In this document: one piece after another, positions 5,012-6,162 of the stretch
Layout: every line of letters begins with the position of its first letter
Position numbering within the stretch: position 1 is the stretch's first letter
Source of the DNA: Flavobacteriaceae bacterium
GTDB taxonomy: Bacteria; Bacteroidota; Bacteroidia; Flavobacteriales; Flavobacteriaceae
Length of the DNA stretch: 6,162 bases
Assembly (NCBI GenBank): GCA_013042825.1
Contig: JABDPL010000186.1
Coordinates: 1-6,162 of the forward strand
Reading direction: 5' to 3'
Made by a program: the position numbers and the translations under genes
Notes under the pieces: model-generated
The model's input: only the letters and a program-made list of their open reading frames with translations
Told to the model about the DNA's origin: nothing
Database searches by the model: none

Positions 5012-6124
5012 TTATGAGAACATATCCTTGACCTTTTCGAAGAAGGATTTCTCACCTCTGGCCGGCTTGGGTTGAAAGTGATCGTCATTTCTCATAGACT
5101 CAAAAAATGCCTTCTGATCTTTGTTCAGAGTTCTTGGTGTCCAGACATTTACATGCACCAGCAGATCCCCTTTTCCATAGCCATTTATACTGGGTATTCC
5201 CTTGCCTCTCAATCGCAATATCTTGCCAGACTGAACACCCGGTTCAACCTTAATCCGCACTTTTCCTGAAACCGTGTCGATCTCCTTAGATGCACCTAAA
5301 ATGGCATCGGGCAGGCTAACGTACAGGTCATAGTGTAAATTATCGCCTTCCCGTTGTAAGGTCTGATGCTGTTTTTCTGAAATAACAACTAACAGGTCGC
5401 CATTTATACCGTTTCCGGGTGCCTCATTTCCTTTTCCGGTAACCTTCAGTTGCATGCCATCGACCACGCCAGGGGGAATTTTTATTGATACGGTCTCTTC
5501 CTTGTAAATCATGCCATGCGCATCAGCGCCGGCAGGTTTCTTATCAATGGTCTGACCCGCCCCACCACAACTGCTGCAGGTTGTTGCAGTTTGCATTCGC
5601 CCGAGAATAGTATTGGTAATTCGGGTCATTTGCCCGGATCCGTTGCAGGTGGAACAAGTCCTGTAAGTTGTTCCAGGAGCTTTTACCTTGCGCTTCACCT
5701 TGACTTTTTTCTCAACGCCATGCGCAACCTCTTCAAGGGTAAGGTTAACTTTTATTCTCAAATTGCTTCCTTTCACCACACGTTGGCGAGTTCCACCAAA
5801 GCCTGAGAAACCACCACCGAAGGCACCACCAAAGATATCGCCAAACTGACTGAAGATGTCGTCCATATTCATACCGCCACCACCAAATCCGCCGGCACCA
5901 TCAAATGCCGCATGACCAAATTGGTCATACCTCGCACGCTTATCCGTACCGCTTAGGACTTCATAGGCCTCCGCCGCTTTTTTGAATTTTTCTTCAGCCT
6001 CCTTATCATCAGGATTTTTATCCGGATGATATTTCAGGGCCATTTTTCGATAGGCCTTCTTGATGTCGGAAGCCGAAGATGTGCGGTCTATACCTAATAT
6101 GTCGTAATAATCTTGTTTTGCCAT
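5012..6124 (-). CDS. dnaJ: Chaperone protein DnaJ (Hsp40), two-Cys-motif form
   Basis: This cytoplasmic co-chaperone delivers unfolded proteins to DnaK and stimulates its ATPase activity. It has 370 residues. The J domain (about 4-68) contains HPD at 33-35, the motif that triggers DnaK. A Gly/Phe-rich linker follows (about 72-112), then a cysteine-rich region (about 134-205), the two C-terminal substrate-binding beta domains (about 206-338) and a short tail. Canonical DnaJ has four CXXCXGXG motifs; here only two exist, CSTCNGSG (157-164) and CSSCGGAG (183-190). By their spacing and flanking sequence they correspond to motifs 2 and 3 (zinc centre II). The places of motifs 1 and 4 read KRKVKAPG and KKPAGADAHG with no cysteine. 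The frame is intact, so this is not decay. The ATG at 6124 is 5 bases after the grpE stop. A terminator-like hairpin follows 22 bases after the TAA. Confidence 0.97.
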   Translation of the reverse strand: MAKQDYYDILGIDRTSSASDIKKAYRKMALKYHPDKNPDDKEAEEKFKKAAEAYEVLSGTDKRARYDQFGHAAFDGAGGFGGGGMNMDDIFSQFGDIFGGAFGGGFSGFGGTRQRVVKGSNLRIKVNLTLEEVAHGVEKKVKVKRKVKAPGTTYRTCSTCNGSGQMTRITNTILGRMQTATTCSSCGGAGQTIDKKPAGADAHGMIYKEETVSIKIPPGVVDGMQLKVTGKGNEAPGNGINGDLLVVISEKQHQTLQREGDNLHYDLYVSLPDAILGASKEIDTVSGKVRIKVEPGVQSGKILRLRGKGIPSINGYGKGDLLVHVNVWTPRTLNKDQKAFFESMRNDDHFQPKPARGEKSFFEKVKDMFS

Positions 6125-6129
6125 TTATT

Positions 6130-6162
6130 TTATTGTTGCCCTAGTACAACTTTAGGAAACCG
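6130..6162 (-). CDS. grpE: GrpE nucleotide-exchange factor, last 10 codons only (partial)
   Basis: From the right edge inward on the minus strand, the frame reads RFPKVVLGQQ and then TAA (6132-6130). It stops 5 bases before the dnaJ ATG. This closely resembles the end of GrpE beta domains (R-x-x-K-V-V-x-G), and grpE-dnaJ is a common gene order in this phylum. GrpE releases ADP from DnaK. Only the tail lies in the window, so the call rests on ten residues plus context. Any heat-shock promoter for the pair would be outside the window. Confidence 0.7.
   Translation of the reverse strand, partial: RFPKVVLGQQ

Noticed and set aside
5540..5670. Frameshift or deletion as the reason for the missing dnaJ cysteine motifs
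   Set aside because: The reading frame is continuous and flanking sequences align well with DnaJ. Total length (370) is near normal, so the loss is an evolved form and not damage.
5516..5806. Plus-strand open frame of 96 codons opposite the dnaJ cysteine-rich region
   Set aside because: It is antisense to clearly conserved dnaJ sequence, and its apparent cysteines and prolines come from reading those codons backwards.

Overview
The window looks like chromosomal DNA of a member of the Bacteroidetes, most likely a (possibly marine) flavobacterium. The reasons are: moderate GC content by eye; AT-rich intergenic DNA without Shine-Dalgarno sequences; a perfect match to the Bacteroidetes -7 box (TAnnTTTG) in the only sizeable intergenic gap; a DnaJ of a form I associate with Flavobacteriia (only two CXXCXGXG motifs); and a 388-residue sigma-54 response regulator without a DNA-binding domain.

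Layout from left to right. The 3' part of a plus-strand gene of unknown function (a glutamine/lysine/glutamate-rich predicted coiled coil) runs in from the left edge and ends at 422, followed by a strong hairpin terminator (446-474). Everything else is on the minus strand. Read in its own direction, the minus strand starts at the right edge with the last 10 codons of grpE (6162-6130) and continues 5 bases later with dnaJ (6124-5012). A 272-base gap (5011-4740) follows. Then comes a tightly packed four-gene run: ABC transporter ATPase (4739-3813), ABC-2/NatB-like permease (3811-2498), MscS-family mechanosensitive channel (2494-1640) and sigma-54-type response regulator (1639-473). Neighbouring genes in this run are 0 to 3 bases apart, so they are almost certainly one transcription unit with translational coupling.

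How the genes relate. GrpE and DnaJ are the nucleotide-exchange factor and J-domain partner of DnaK. The ABC pair probably forms an exporter of the NatAB/YhaQP type with unknown substrate. The MscS channel would release osmotic pressure. The response regulator could link a phosphorelay to sigma-54 promoters, but no histidine kinase is present. An envelope or osmotic stress theme is plausible but is only inferred from the order of the genes.

The most unusual stretch is the dnaJ-ABC gap. On the minus strand it contains, in order, a terminator-like hairpin just after dnaJ, a perfect TATATTTG -7 box, a 6-bp hairpin at the predicted 5' end, a 10-codon ORF (MCVSGNFSFS), and an 11-bp terminator hairpin with a U-rich tail. 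This layout suggests either an independent small RNA of roughly 85 nt or an attenuator leader of the ABC/MscS/response-regulator operon. It is inferred from sequence patterns only.
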